Source: Seminavis robusta (Eukaryota > Bacillariophyta > Bacillariophyceae > Naviculales > Naviculaceae). Taken from it: a DNA stretch of 64,000 nt. The notes under the pieces are model-generated. The model was given only the letters and a program-made list of their open reading frames with translations, did no database searches and had not been told where the DNA came from. The DNA is taken from contig CAICTM010000004.1 of the NCBI GenBank assembly GCA_903772945.1, forward strand, positions 62,001 through 126,000, read 5' to 3'. The position numbers and the translations under genes were made by a program. Below, piece by piece: positions 43,969-54,174 of the stretch. Numbering within the stretch: position 1 is the stretch's first letter; each line of letters opens with the position of its first letter.

Positions 43969-45497
43969 TCATGATCGAGCCAGGATCCACTCTTGAATAT
44001 GACGGCAAACAAGCTGCGTTACCTCGGGGAGGTCCTGGAAGAGTTGGTGGTAGGCACCCGGCACGATTTCGATATCCTTGTCTGTCGACTTTGCGACTTT
44101 GGCAAGACGTTTGATTGCGTCCACGTCCACGCGGCCTTCATTTTCACCCACAAAAATCTTGAACGGGACCCCAATTGTCTCTAAGGAATCGTTCAACTTT
44201 TTTAAGCTGTTGAGGACAGATATGATCATGCCGAGTTTGGGAGGAATAGAAGCGGCTTCGATTACAAACGGGTCATGACGTCCTGAGGTTATGGGGAAAT
44301 GCACACTTGGTTAGAATTTGCTACACGGGGCAAGCTGCTTCTTTCTGATGACCCCTTACCTGTTTGTGCCCAAGCTTTGTCCCCAAAGGCGAGGTCGAAG
44401 GTACTGAAAAAGTCTGTACCTGGCATGGTCAACATTGGGAAGAACTTGGCGATGAAAGACATCACGGCAATGACTGGTTTTGGAGGCAACATTTCCGCTT
44501 TTGGTGCAGGAAAAGAAGACAACCGGTTATGGATTGGTAGCATGTGAGAGTAGCAAATGTCTGATTGGACACTGGTGCCGATGTTCCAGCCAGCTGTGTT
44601 CAAGTCAACCCTACAGTACTTCCGCTCCAGATGACTTACGCAACAACTGCACAACGGGGCCACTAAACACGTAGCCATCAGCTAGACTTCCTTTGCTCTG
44701 TTCTTGTTCCTTCATTATCTGGGCCAACAGTATCTTGCATCCAAAGCTTTCTCCAACCGCGAAAACTTTCTTGGTCGGATACTGTGATCGAACGTCGTTC
44801 AAAACCTTCGTGAAGTCATTGGTGAGTGTATCCATGGAGTCAAAATAGTTTCGAAGAGTATTCCCGTTCTTATCCTTCAGCCCATCGCTGTAACCACTGG
44901 GAGACGCAGCAAAAAGCGAGATGTGAGCGGCACGTTGCCATCATGATCCCGGTGTGGTGGGCAAGACATCATTTCCTGAACTCACCTGCCAGCAACGTCA
45001 TATGAAATCACAGCAATCCCGGCCTCTTGAAAAGATTTACCCATGATATCCGAGTACCCCGAGTGAAAACCAGCGCCTGTTGTCATAGTTGAAAAGTAGA
45101 TCCAGAAACATCATGACAGAGCAACGAAAGCCGAGAAAGAAAGAAAAAGTCAATTAATGTGATCCATTTGAGTTTCAAACAATGAGTCATGGTATACTAT
45201 CATCATCCCAGGAGATAACAAGAGGCAGCGACTAACCAACCCAATTAACCTACCGTACGTACCTCCGTGGGCGAAAAGGACTACACTTTTGACATCATCA
45301 GGCGTCCAACGACGAACCGCCAGTTTGACGCCAGGAACTGTTGATTCCGTGTATTCCTCTGGCTTGCCCAGAATATTGTAGACTCGGCAGGTGCCTTCCG
45401 CTGGGCTACAGTCGCCGTCATCGGCAGCGGCACTGCCGATTGTCGACAGCACGAGCGATGTCAATAGGACCTGCAACAAGGGGAATAGGACTTTCAT
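43969..45497 (-). CDS. Secreted alpha/beta hydrolase (lipase/serine aminopeptidase type)
   Basis: Five exons on the minus strand: 45263-45497, 44986-45076, 44640-44896, 44360-44497, 43969-44282 (344 residues). All introns fit GT-AG and the phases agree. The N-terminus is a signal peptide (VLFPLLQVLLTSLVLSTIG). Then follow VVLFAHGGAGFHSGY (oxyanion-hole HGG, created by the first splice), YDVAGSGYSDG, the nucleophile elbow VGESFGCKILL with catalytic Ser, PFKIFVGENEGRVD carrying the acid position, and PGAYHQLFQDLPE with the catalytic His. The order matches the monoacylglycerol-lipase-like hydrolase_4 group. It probably hydrolyses an ester or lipid outside the cell or in the secretory path; the substrate is unknown. 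Confidence 0.87.
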
Positions 45498-46240
45498 GGT
45501 ATATCGAAACGTCGAAACAGAAAAATGAGATTAATGGATCCGGTGTCAACTTCAATTGGCTTGTTGATGCTTGATGAGGTGGCGAAACTGTACTGCTAGT
45601 AGTTTAAAGAGGGTTTCGTAACTTACACCTACATGTACTGTACTACTAGAGCTAGAGGGCTCCGGTAGGTCCTACTACAAAAATGTTGGCTCACAACTCA
45701 CTTTGAAGAAAGAGGTGTAAACGGTACTCACAAGACTTAACACATACTAGTAGGGGAATGAGAACCCTGGAAAGGAAGCAATCGAACCAAAAATGGACTC
45801 TTTGGTTTTAAAAGATACTAGTAGAGACTGGTGGTTAACATGAAAACAAGTTTAAGAATAATATGTTGAGTTATTTAAAAAGTGGTGTTGTGTTGAGCCA
45901 GATTAGCAGGAGTTAACAGAAGCTGTCAAACAGTTTACATTGATGAGTACTGTTTCACTATAGTGTAAATTTTTGATGGCTCACAACCGAACTAAAACTA
46001 ACTATGACATAGTACTAGTCTAGTAATAGCATTTGGATTTGTCCTTTGTGATGAATGTTGACCGGGTCAGATCGTGGAAGTCGTGGATTGGGCCGGTGAG
46101 CGTCTCAAGAGGTTGCGACCGTGGAGCATTATTGGGAGAAACAACGCCAATTGCAAACACAATCAAACCCGCAACAACACTCTCCCCACACAAACACACC
46201 AAAGCTTTGAGCCTCTCGCCCTATCCTATTGCGCTCCAAC
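45498..46240. other. AT-rich intergenic region, no gene seen
   Basis: About 740 bp, with ACTAGTA-type short motifs. It separates divergent coding sequences. Nothing else is distinctive. Confidence 0.35.
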
Positions 46241-47618
46241 ATGACAAAGGTAAAGCTCTACTATCAAAACATCCATGGAGATGATCATGTGATGATAACT
46301 GTCGATATTGAAACTGTTTCAACTGTTGGGGACTTGAAAGGATTAGTCGTGGAGCAGCTAAAAGACAGTTGGAGCCAGCAGAATCCACCATTTCAGCTCA
46401 AGAAAAAGCATATTCAGATCCATCACGTCATAGGAGGTGAGCTCAAAGCCATTAAGGATAACGCAACGCAGTGCAATGACGAGTGGGTCTACCTTGCTTT
46501 GGAAGTTTTTGTCAACGAGATAGATGCCTTTGATGTTGCGGACCGTGGGGTTTGATCAGCTAAATCCAGTCGTATTGACGCACCCAGATGTCGATCGGGA
46601 CTATACCAAGTGCGCTCCAATCTATTGTGCAGCAATGTCGGCGGACGAGAGTAAACCCCCGGCACTTTCGCTGTAAACCCTGGATAATCCTATCATACAG
46701 AAAATCTGGCAGGAAGACACCGAGGAGAAAAAGCTCGACGACGCGATGGTCGACAAAGAAGGCGACGTCAAGGCGGCCAACGAAACTCTCGTCCATACAG
46801 TTGCTCTTGTAAAAGTGAACGGTGCTTCTCTATTTTGCAAAGATAAATGCATGCCCATTGCAACTCCAGTCGACCCTTGCGGTCCCATCCAAGTAACCGA
46901 ACTGCTCGGCAAAACAAAGATGTCATTGGAACAGTATCAAACACTACTTCAGGAAAAGGGAAAGCGGCACCCACTTTTGAAATATCTACGAACCAACCTT
47001 TCTCGTGGAAAGGATTGGAATCGACCACTAGACTCTAGTTTGGAACCAAGTCCCGCGGCAGAGCGTTTTGTAAATTGCACAAGAAGAGAGAAGAACTGGG
47101 CGAAGCAGAAGGGAGAACCCATAACAGTCAACAAACGAGCGTCATACTTTCGCTTCAAAGTTTCTTCGGTAGGCCTCGATGAGCTTGGTGTGGAAGTTTT
47201 ATACGACAATATTGAGCAACACCATTGCACGTTGGTGACAACGTAGGAACAGGAGGAGTGTGCTAAATGGAAAATCAACGGCGTCGACAAAGTAATCACG
47301 CCAGTGGGATTCCTTAAATGGGGAGAAAACATCTTGGAAAAGGAGGATCTCGATTCAATGCTACGAATTTTCTACAATCCGGATGAGGGGACGGAACCAC
47401 AGTTTTTCACCGGCACAGTGGGCAACAAATATGGTAGCTTTTATCTATTCCCAAAGGCGGTGGCACAATTCCAACTCCATGACATCAAAATGGAAGCTTC
47501 AGCTGAGCCAAAGGCTCCTGAAGGAGACTTTGACGAGTCTGTGAAGACATTGTACGAAGCTGCTCTGATCCTATTCTACGCAAGTGATGACGAAGGCGTC
47601 CAAAAAGCTATAGTATAG
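46241..47618 (+). pseudogene. Decayed Crinkler-like gene with ubiquitin-like header
   Basis: The 5' part (46241-46555) reads MTKVKLYYQNIHGDDHVMIT followed by VDIETVSTVGDLKGLVVEQL and later EWVYLALEVF. This resembles the Crinkler (CRN) header, a ubiquitin-like fold beginning VKLFC with VDID....VGDLK. The downstream parts (to 47618) encode soluble-looking protein (VHTVALVKVNG; YFRFKVSSVGLDELGVEVLY; YGSFYLFPKAVAQFQLHD) of no recognised family. The gene looks broken, with about three or four breaks. Treated as a fossil; a living gene with unrecognised introns is the alternative. Confidence 0.5.
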
Positions 47619-48884
47619 CTTGCAGATGCAGGATACAAGGTGGACGCTTTGTCATTCTCCTGGCGTCAGAGCCTCCTAACAGAGATGGAGCATGTCTATC
47701 ATATGTACGGCGACTCTGAAATTGCCGAAATGATGGGCGATACCGGTATGTGCAGAATTTCGTTATAGGTCCTTTGTTCCATAATTGCAGCTCTAAGTCC
47801 GTCCTTTTCTATTTCCAGGCGAAGAGGTACGTAGAAGACGAAGTTAGACGTCGAGGAATATTCCGAAACTCTTCTGGAGGCCATCGAGATAACCCCAAAG
47901 AAATAAGAGTTGCTGAGGAAATACTTAAGGGAAAGTGGCGGGAGGCCGAAATTTCCAAGGAGTAGTGGACCCTCCATGGTGGCAATGCCGAGAGAGGGAA
48001 TGGCGAAAGCCGCCAAGGGAAGAGTGATCAACCATCGAGGGGATCAACCATCGAGGGGATCAACAAGATGTGTCAGCAACGGCCACGAGGACCAGATGGA
48101 CAGGAGGGAGGAGGAAGGAAGGGACCCAGAGGGCCCGAGAAGAAAGGCAAAGGAAGAAAAGGAGTAGGAACGGATCTGGAGCAATGACAATGCAAACCAG
48201 CCGAAAAGGAAAGGGGAGTCCAGGGTGAAGACAAATGTCAAACGGGACCGGAAGAAAGGAGATAACTAGGAATTAAAGGATATGTTAAAGGGAAGAAAAA
48301 AGTTCAGATAGACAGCCATAGGGCTGCAGTTGACCATTGCCATGGCCAACATCTCCAACATCTCCATTGACAGATCCATCAGGCGACAAGCGTGAGAGCA
48401 CTACTTATTGGCAGCCTGGTTGGTCTGTCATCTGCCACTTTGTACTGGTTGAGCGGTGGTGACATCAGACTCCAGACCAACCAGTCAGTGGGACTCATCC
48501 CCACTGCATTGGCTGGCTTATAGTCTCCTCTACAAACAACAAATTATGTCTCCTGCCTGGAGACGACTTGCATGAGGGGTAATGGTACTGATGGGGGTGG
48601 AGGTTTGAATTATACCCCGCTCGCATTACTTAGAGGCCTTTGTAGAAGTCTACGTATTCGACTAGTCCTGTATTGACGGGATACAGTCAACGCATGTACA
48701 TGCACATAAAACTCGCCTCCCTTTTTCCCACAAGTTTCGCATGAATGAGGGAGCCGTTTCGGGCCCAAGGCGAAGCAGAAAGAAAGGGATGAGCGTGTGG
48801 AGCGCGCAGAGCACGCGAATACTGTTTCAATAAACCTCAACCTTAGATTTACAGAAATGGAGACGACCCAGGGGGCATATTAAT
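47619..48884. other. Intergenic region with a 16-bp tandem repeat, no supported gene
   Basis: About 1.27 kb. GATCAACCATCGAGGG is repeated in tandem at 48026-48057 with a partial third copy. A short open frame on the minus strand at 48610-48840 has a CETCGKKGGEFYVHVH segment, but nothing else supports a gene. Confidence 0.4.
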
Positions 48885-49165
48885 TCGGCTTTTTTCAGCG
48901 TTCGTCTCCTGTTTCCTCAGTTTGCTGGCTACTTGGATCCATATGATGAATACATGCAATCCAGCCATTGTAGCCAGCTATGGTACCATACGTAGGCAGA
49001 GAGTTACATTGATCCGTGACAGTGGCAACAGTACCGAACACACTCAGGTTCCGCTTTACTGGCTACACTCCGTTGCCGGTACCTTGCATTGGATCCTTAT
49101 GACGAATACATGCACAACCGAACATTGTCAATCCAGCCATCGTAGCCAGCTATCGTACATCTGAG
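48885..49165. repeat. Inverted copy of the 153-bp repeat array with the same end block
   Basis: The end block (48885-48934) is the reverse complement of 26133-26190 with few differences, and two repeat units follow, with GGATCC at 48935 and 49091 (156-bp period). The copy is in opposite orientation to the array at 25463-26190, 23 kb away. Confidence 0.87.
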
Positions 49166-49573
49166 AAGCGCACCTGAAGGTAAGAATGAATTTACAACGT
49201 ACCTTATCAAACCGAAGGGTAAGGTTGACCCTAGGATACAGATCAGTAACCACCCTTATGGATCTATAGGATAAGCTTGTTGATTGCCATCCAAGGGCGA
49301 AACAAACATGGCCCTAGCTCTGCTATCGATCTATAAGGTGTCTATCTAATGAAAGGATGGTCTATTGGTTGGTAATCGGCGTTCTATTATCTTACTGGTC
49401 TAGTTACATCTATCGTACGAAAGAGGACAAGTCGCTGGTCGCGTCGCTCGAGGACTTGTGCATGCAGGAAAATGGGTGCCGACACAGGAATCACCACCAA
49501 ATCACTAGGAAATAACACTGGAGGTGTGAATCCTGTAGGAGGATCCACTCTCTTGTGTGTTGTCGCATAGTAA
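49166..49573. other. Spacer before the solo LTR, no gene seen
   Basis: 408 bp. A short minus-strand frame at 49387-49578 shows no recognisable protein; nothing else is distinctive. Confidence 0.35.
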
Positions 49574-50001
49574 TGCAATACACGGCTCTTAGCCTTATTC
49601 GCGACTCGATCCTAGATAGGGTTTGAGTTTGACTCATGACTGAGTCTCTCGTGAATAGTCATTTGAGACAGGGTTCTCAATGACCGCTCTGGTCATACTA
49701 GGTTGATGATGAAACATCGCTCTAGATATTTAGCCAGCGTGGAGTACTTCCACGCTACTAGATCCATGCTAGACAAACCTTCCACGCGTTCCGTTTTAGG
49801 ATCGTGGAGAGACGTAGGATTACTACCGCAACCTACTCTATCACACTTTATAGTCTCCCGCGGGAGGCCAGATCTACGATCCCTTGATGATGATCTCTCT
49901 CGTTGATTAGTTTTCATAGCTTTCTAATCTCTCTCATAACTTTCATTCTCTCAAACTCAAAACACTCGAAAGATCTTTACACTAGCTTTTAGCGTAGTGC
50001 A
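49574..50001 (+). mobile_element. Solo LTR of the Ty3/Gypsy family
   Basis: 428 bp, starting TGCAATACACGG and ending GTAGTGCA, matching both LTRs at 15265-19617 over the full length but more diverged. No internal element adjoins it, so it is probably the product of recombination between LTRs. No clear flanking duplication was seen. Confidence 0.87.
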
Positions 50002-51056
50002 GTAGCCTCCTCCTCTTGTTGCCATTCAATGACTCGACGATGATCCGTCCATGCTGTTGGTAGGGCTGGAGTTAACAGACTCCTCCGTAGTGGTAGCCTC
50101 TCCTCTTCTTGTTCTCCGGAGCGATCGTTCGTTCGTTCGACCTTGACAATGTGATTTCTTCGTCCGTCGACAGTGCAGCAGAGAAAACAACAAATAGATA
50201 TGAGTTTTGTTTTCTGTGCTCAACTGCAGACAACCAAAGACTTACTCTTGCTTTTCAAATTCCACCAACTTGGCTGTCATGGGCCGAGAACTCACTGCCA
50301 TCCCATGGTCCATAGGATTCAATAGGGGGTGGCTTTCGAATCAACACCGGAGACAGACAGCTTGAGTGAGGATTGGTTAACAGAGATAAATAGAGGTGCA
50401 ATGGATTGATTCAAATAATTAAAACAACTCACCTGTTGGTGGTCGAGCTCGGACTTCTCTCCTGAATACCATAGAAATCCAATGAGGGAAAGAAGTCAGC
50501 GCTATACCTTCAATTAACACTCTTGATAATAGGCTTACCTCGAATCGAATTGATCGAACGATCCTCCTACCGGTACCTCCTACCACCGATATATCACTGT
50601 TGTCGGCCAAGCTTGGATTTACCTCCTGTTTACCATAGGAATACAATGAGGGAGAGAAGTCAGTGCTGCACCTTCAATAAGACACTTGCTAACAGTTTAT
50701 CTCGTACCTTACCAGTCGTTAAATCGTGCCAACACCATTCTTGTTGGCCAAGCTTGGATTTCTCTCCTGGTTGCCATAGAAATTCCATGAGGGAGAGAAG
50801 TCAGTGCTGCACCTTCAAGAATGAACTTGAGTGCGTCCTCCGTAAAATTAACCTGAGTAACTTCAACGGTTCTTTTATTCCATGAATCAATCTAAATCTT
50901 TCGAAAGTGAACTTGTTACTTAACGATACACATGACCGTTGATTCTGCAACTGAAGTGCCGCTACTCTATTTTACATAGTAAACGCCGGCAAATCGATTC
51001 CAGAGTGCAACTGAGGGGGTAACCAAAAGGAGCGTCGTCTCAGGAGACGTAATCTA
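50002..51056. other. Repeat-rich spacer without a supported gene
   Basis: Besides the degenerate tandem repeat at about 50437-50835, nothing is recognised. A GAACTCA-type region precedes the foldback element at 51057. Confidence 0.35.
50437..50835. repeat. Three degenerate tandem units of about 140-165 bp
   Basis: The landmark ATGAGGGA(A/G)AGAAGTCAG occurs at 50482, 50646 and 50787, each preceded by GCTCGGACTT or GCTTGGATTT and CTCCTG, and followed by ACCTTCAA. Spacings of 164 and 141 bp show loss of regularity. Confidence 0.75.
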
Positions 51057-51439
51057 GTGTCCGCACAAGGGGTAAAAATTTTGAGTCATGACTTGAGTTT
51101 TGAGATTTGACTCAAGAGAAGGCTCAAGAGAACTCACTCGTGTCCACACCCACAACATGACTCGACTCGTCCTGGGCACAGAGCGAGGAGGACATTCGAG
51201 TCCTCATTCCATCTAAAAATTACTCGAAATAGGCTGAATGGCAACATTTATAAAACGAAAATTTGAATTTGCCTTGATTTGAACATTCCTCTTGGCAAAA
51301 AGGTGGTGACTCAAGAGAAGCCGTTGAGAGCAAAATCTTGAGTCATGACTTGAAGCTCACTTGAGCCGTCTCTTGAGTCAAATCTCAAAACTCAAGTTGT
51401 CACTCAAGATTTTCCATCAAGAGGACCCTTGTGCGGACA
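51057..51439. mobile_element. MITE-like DNA element with long terminal inverted repeats
   Basis: The ends read TGTCCGCACAAGG and its complement. The inverted arms extend about 75 bp inwards and share TTGAGTTTTGAGATTTGACT and CAAGAGA(A/C)GGCTCAAG. The 383-bp element contains no open frame of note and many CTCAAGA/TCTTGAG motifs, so it could fold on itself. Flanking TAG and TAC suggest, but do not prove, a TA target duplication as in Tc1/mariner relatives. Confidence 0.75.
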
Positions 51440-51601
51440 TACGAATAAACAAAATAAAAATCACGAGCTCTGCACTCCACGAGGAGAGACCACTGCAATA
51501 TGTAACTTGAACACAAACTACCGCGGCACCATGATCGAACCAGCGAAGCGAGGGAAAAGAGGAGGGCCGACAAGCTTCTCCAGCCAAGAAAGCAAAAACT
51601 G

Positions 51602-53468
51602 ATGAGGGAATGGATCAGAAAAATGCTGGCCGATCCGAAAGCCTTCTTAGATCAATATGCACAAACGCAAGAAGAGAACAAAAGTCTACGTGCAATTCTA
51701 GAGGGAAAAGGCTTGGGGTCTTTGATGGAGGCTCAGGAAGGTTCCTTTGATTTGGCTCAGAAATACAATCCAACCAGTCACACCAACGACTCTAGCCATT
51801 CAGCGGCGGACATTTCGCCAGTCGACTCCTTCTCCTTCTCCTTTGCTCTAAGGAGCCCCAAATGTTTCGGAATTGAAGAAAAAATTCCCTACGGCGTACG
51901 ATGATTTCACATCACTGCTCATTCAGGGGTTTTCTCACTTTGACCATAACTCACAGAAGAGGGTGAGGGCAAAACAAGAATACCAAAGCGAGGCCGACAT
52001 CTGTTCGTTTGTCTCAATGGCCGTGAAGGATGCCATCGCCATTCTTGAACTCGAGAATGTTTTTACGCAGGAAGAGCTGAAAGTCAGTTTGGAGAGAAGT
52101 CTTTTCGGATGCCGTCCTGACATCATGGTGGTGCGTGGAAAGCGTGGAAACGACACTGTTGGATTGCTGGCTATCGAGATGAAACAGCCTGTCCCTAAAG
52201 AACCTCTGAGAGACTACCCGACAGTCGTAGGACATGCCTTTGATCACGCGATGGCAATGAAGGCCTTCCATGTGGGGACCGACCTTGTCTTGGTCTCTTC
52301 TTTCAAGGAGTCCTTCCTCTGCTCCTTGAAAAAGTCAGACTTGATGACAACAGCACCAAGAGACCAAGAAATGAAAGAGGGAGCGAACCAAGAAATGAAA
52401 GAGAAAGCGACAACCACGCCAACGTCGCAAGGACAGGTCCTGCCATCACAGTCGCCCCCTAATATGAAATCTCCGCCAAAAGCAAAGTCTTTTTCACATG
52501 ATGCTTCTCTCCTCTTCCTGGCTCCTCGCCGTCTAAAGGTACTCCGTCGTTCGACAGTACTCCGTCGCTCTCACCAATCGAAAGTCTGGACGAAAGTCTT
52601 GGGAACACGTTCACAGAAGGAAAAACTCCTCGAAAGTTGCATGCAACAAACGATTACAAGGCTCATGAGCTCGTAAAGCTTGTCTATACCGCACTCAAAA
52701 TTGCCAAGAAGGACTACAGAAAATACGAGAAGACCATCTATTGCCTCAAGGATCAGCACAAGTATTGCTTTCCTAGAGTGCTTCGAGTGACACAAGGGGA
52801 GAAAACGTGTGATTGGGGACGTTTAGAAGCAACAGTAGGTCAAGAAATTAAGGAAGGGACTCCACGAACCAAAAAGAGCAAACCAGGGAGGTATTACATT
52901 GTTGGAAGCCTGGGCCAAGGCACAACATTGAATGTTTTTCAGGCGCTGAATTGGAACGGACAGCTTGTCGCGCTGAAAGTGTACGTGAATAATGAGAAGG
53001 AAGGTGGACCAATGACGAAAGACGATTTCCTCAAACAGGCCGAGTCGGCAACGAAAACAGAGGTGGAAAACCTCAAGGATATCTACTCTCCGCTTCTCAA
53101 TAGTCGAGTGCGTGCCATCCAGATCTTGGGCTTTTGGTGCGTTGTCACGCCTTTTTTCGAACCGATACCGCAGGCGGAGCGAACAACCGATCAAACCTTG
53201 GGTGGTATTCGAGAGGCTCTAGGCCGGTTCAAGAAGAAAGGAAAGAAGTACCAAGAATCCGACATTCGCTGGCACGATGTGGGGACTCTTATGGACAGCG
53301 CAGAAGGGGGGATACATTTTATATGATCTTGCTGATCTGGTTGACTCGGCTGATTCTAATTTCGTGAAAGCTCATTTTGATGTATTGAAAGAACGCGCCA
53401 ACGTTGAGCCGGAGGCAGGCAATGTCAACGGCACACCGCTATTCAGTGCTCTCGAAGATGCCAACTGA
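51602..53468 (+). pseudogene. Decayed nuclease (PD-(D/E)xK type) plus kinase-like gene, second copy of this architecture
   Basis: The first half (to about 52676) contains LFGCRPDIMVV followed by VGLLAIEMKQP, a PD...ExK signature of restriction-endonuclease-fold nucleases. The second half (52637-53326) opens with a kinase-like N-lobe: YYIVGSLGQGTTLNVFQALN, LVALKVYV, and later a hinge-like IQILGFWCVVTPFF. The same nuclease-then-kinase order occurs at 22478-23934 on the other strand. The architecture is known in Crinkler-RHS type effectors. The gene looks broken, with about three breaks. Treated as a fossil. Confidence 0.55.
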
Positions 53469-53614
53469 ACTGATTCCGAAGCAAACAAACATGAAATGCC
53501 AAGCCACCATTCGTGGGGGTTTTGTATCCCGGATTTCTCCTGCTGCTGTCCTAAAGGTGATCATTCCCGATAACCTGGTCTCATAATATCGGATAATTAA
53601 GGTGGTTTTTTAAT

Positions 53615-53752
53615 ATGTCTGAGAACATGTTTGAGGTGTATGTCGGAGGGAAGAGACGTAGGAGATTGAAGAAAAAACGGAACTTAATTAATAAGGTGGA
53701 TAGGTATGTTCATAAGATTATCGGTGGGTCAGCACCTTGGGGTAAAGATTGA
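53615..53752 (+). CDS. Tiny very basic open frame (45 residues), uncertain
   Basis: The frame encodes MSENMFEVYVGGKRRRRLKK followed by KRNLINKVDRYVHKIIGG and a few residues. The AT-rich codons differ from host genes and the basic cluster resembles the N-terminus of a small nucleic-acid-binding or capsid-type protein. It is too short to classify and may be chance. Confidence 0.2.
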   Translation: MSENMFEVYVGGKRRRRLKKKRNLINKVDRYVHKIIGGSAPWGKD

Positions 53753-53798
53753 TTCTTGGAATAAAGCTATAAATAGTTTTGTTAAAATTTACAACATG

Positions 53799-54107
53799 GA
53801 CAGCTGTCTTAAAAAGTATCAGACGATGACTCTGTCTTGGCTGTCTTATAGAAAATAAGACCATCTTAAACATAAGACAGTCATTGTCTTAAGACAGTCA
53901 TTGTCTTATACATAAGACGGCGTCTGAAACATTCAGGGGGATGAGGAGATTTTGTGGTTAGTAATTCATAATCTACTTCATCCTCCTAGTTTCAAAAAGA
54001 CATCGTCTGAAGCATAAGACAATGACTTCTTCAAGACGGTCATCGTCTTAAGTTTAAGACGACCGTCCTTAGACAGAGTCATTGTCTTATATTTTAAGAC
54101 AGCTGTC
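53799..54107. mobile_element. Foldback element made of AAGAC/GTCTT palindromes
   Basis: GACAGCTGTCTT at 53799 and AAGACAGCTGTC at 54096-54107 form the ends; the arms, about 130 bp each, are imperfect inverted copies rich in ATAAGACAATGACT-type units, around a short AT-rich centre with GATGAGGA...TCCTCC. No protein is encoded. It is a non-autonomous DNA element by structure. Confidence 0.75.
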
Positions 54108-54174
54108 TGAGAGGGACTCAACTTCATAGAGTGATTCTCTTTTTTCCAAAAAGAGTTTTTCAATTATGACTGTT

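Larger units (their letters stand above)
53469..54174. other. AT-rich spacer holding a tiny basic frame and a foldback element
   Basis: Between the decayed nuclease-kinase gene and the 3' end of the DHX37-like gene. Apart from the small frame at 53615 and the foldback at 53799-54107 nothing is recognised. Confidence 0.4.

Noticed and set aside
48610-48840. Minus-strand frame with CETCGKKGGEFYVHVH resembling a zinc ribbon of a ribosomal protein
   Set aside because: Only a short isolated stretch, with no supporting flanking sequence, splice sites or start.
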